A stretch of 64,000 nucleotides of DNA from Hygrophila difformis (taxonomy: Eukaryota > Streptophyta > Magnoliopsida > Lamiales > Acanthaceae). Shown in pieces: positions 62,838 through 64,000 of this stretch; position 1 is the first letter of the stretch; each line of letters opens with the position of its first letter. The notes below the pieces were generated by a model. The model was given only the letters and a program-made list of their open reading frames with translations. It had not been told where the DNA came from and did not search any database. Made by a program: the position numbers and the translations under genes. The stretch covers positions 39,507,453-39,571,452 of the forward strand of contig JAOANR010000014.1 in the NCBI GenBank assembly GCA_030278955.1, read 5' to 3'.

Positions 62838-64000
62838 TGTAATACCCGAGAATTTAACAACATAAAATAAATAAATAATAAAGAGAACATAATAAATAAA
62901 TAAAGAATCATAAAAGATGAGAAATGGAATTTAAATTAAAAAGGAAACAAAATTTCGAGAACCCGGGAAGCCGAAGACAATTTAATCGAATAAATGGTTA
63001 CACGGAAACCCAACACCGATGGACTCAATAACCCGAGTCCAAATGTAAATTTAGATCCGAATAAAATTCGGATAGGAAATCGGAGCCCGAAGATACCCCG
63101 GAAATCGGAATCTGGGAACATAGAGGGATAGAAGTCCGAAAGAGAGGAGGAAAAGCGCGACGGATCGCACGACCCGCCCGGACCGGAGTCCAGGCGTGAG
63201 TGGAGTGCTGGCCGCGCGGTTGTTGGCCCTAGACCGCGCCACGACCGCGCCACACTGGCAGCAACAAACCAAGCGAGATTTTCTCGCCCGAACGCGGATT
63301 TTTTGACTTTCGGTTGAACATCTTTCGACTCTAGACTCTTAGAGTAAGATCTTGGACGCCCTAGGCCTTAGTTATCTATAAATAAGACCTCCGAAAAGCT
63401 CCGAATACGTTTTAAAAACCCTACGAAATCTCTCTACACGTTGAAACCCTAATCCCGGAGTCGTCGGAGGCACGAAGGCAAGAGAGGGGACTGGGTTGGA
63501 CGAAAATCCAAGGACTCCCGTCATCATGGTAAGATCTGATCCCTTCCTTACCATTTGTGATTCAAAAACGAATCCTAATTAAACCTCTTTTCTATTCTAA
63601 ACCCCGATCCGGACGCGTTGAGGAAAAACGAAGGATCTCGGAGAGAGAACGAAGAACGTGGAAGCCACGCCTCCGAATCATCGAGCTGAGACATCCATAG
63701 ATCTGTAAGTTAACGCTTACACGGTTTTGGGAGTAGTTAAAATATTTAAATCTAGAAACTTAATCAAATATTTCGTAAATCTGTCCACATGTGATTTCTA
63801 ACGGCGCAACAGTTTTGTCTAATTTTTCCGAACCTTAAAACGACCTCAAACGGAAAAACTTCAAACACGAAAAACATTCCTAAGGCTTAGATCTATCTAC
63901 TGTAAAATTTTCATAATTTTTCATCGTGTTTTGATATCCAAAAACGACCACGAACAGACCTGCCTGTGGTTTAGATCTTGAAACGATGATAGATTCTTTA
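62838..64000 (+). repeat. E 3' LTR, first 1163 bp
   Basis: Matches 49,782 onward with few differences; cut off by the window end. TATA box at 63,377-63,384. Confidence 0.9.

Larger units (their letters stand above)
49782..64000 (+). mobile_element. Element E: gag-only LTR retrotransposon (TR-GAG-like), right end outside the window
   Basis: The 5' LTR (49,782-52,023 plus 60,363-60,807; about 2.7 kb without the Copia insertion), PBS, gag (61,484-62,548), two hairpin-PPT cassettes and the first 1163 bp of the 3' LTR (62,838 onward) are present. No pol. Gag, the U5 end and the U3 block relate it to D and B2. Confidence 0.9.

Overview
The window is eukaryotic nuclear DNA from a flowering plant, probably a eudicot. 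It has no operons. It has TATA-box promoters, a GT-AG intron, and plant lineages of LTR retrotransposons (Ty3/Gypsy of the Athila/Tat type, gag-only Ty3/Gypsy elements primed by initiator Met tRNA, and a SIRE-type Ty1/Copia), plus a LINE, a hAT-like element and Helitron and SINE traces. Almost everything is mobile DNA, and most of it is nested. I cannot name the species.

Layout. 1-2330 is AT-rich DNA built of degenerate direct repeats. 2812-6800 is a 5'-truncated LINE with a 14-bp target duplication and a long 3' UTR. 6812-9490 is AT-rich and gene-poor, with a Helitron-like 3' end and a SINE-like sequence. From about 9500 to about 47,916 lies the 3' part of one very large Athila/Tat-type element, read on the + strand. 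In order it holds the end of pol (integrase), an array of four F-box genes or pseudogenes, two hairpins that resemble its polypurine tract (PPT), several long accessory frames ending in a plant-retrotransposon 'env-like' type domain and coiled coil, the 3' PPT, and a 3' LTR now split in three pieces.

Three younger Ty3/Gypsy insertions split this giant element: B1 (20,980-26,687, minus strand, TSD gagaa), B2 (28,774-37,421, minus strand, TSD gagag) and D (38,526-47,324, plus strand, TSD atgat). A 713-bp hAT-like element (17,873-18,585) also sits in one accessory frame. After the giant element comes a broken minus-strand gene fragment (48,207-49,639). Then comes a fourth Ty3/Gypsy element, E, from 49,782 to beyond the window. 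Its 5' LTR is split by a SIRE-type Copia element, F (52,024-60,357, TSD ccttt). F keeps a full pol frame and an env-like frame but has lost half of its 5' LTR, its primer binding site and the start of gag.

B2, D and E carry gag but no pol, and their LTRs (2.7-3.5 kb) are longer than their internal regions. B1 carries no recognisable gene. They would need proteins supplied by other elements. The most unusual observations are: the F-box array inside a retroelement; a duplicated hairpin-PPT-LTR-start cassette in all four Ty3/Gypsy insertions, with D having shifted its LTR edge to the upstream copy; a tandem array of primer binding sites in B2; and LTR arrays of short hairpins at a similar position in different families, which in E are ten copies of a tRNA T-arm / Pol III B-box-like sequence.
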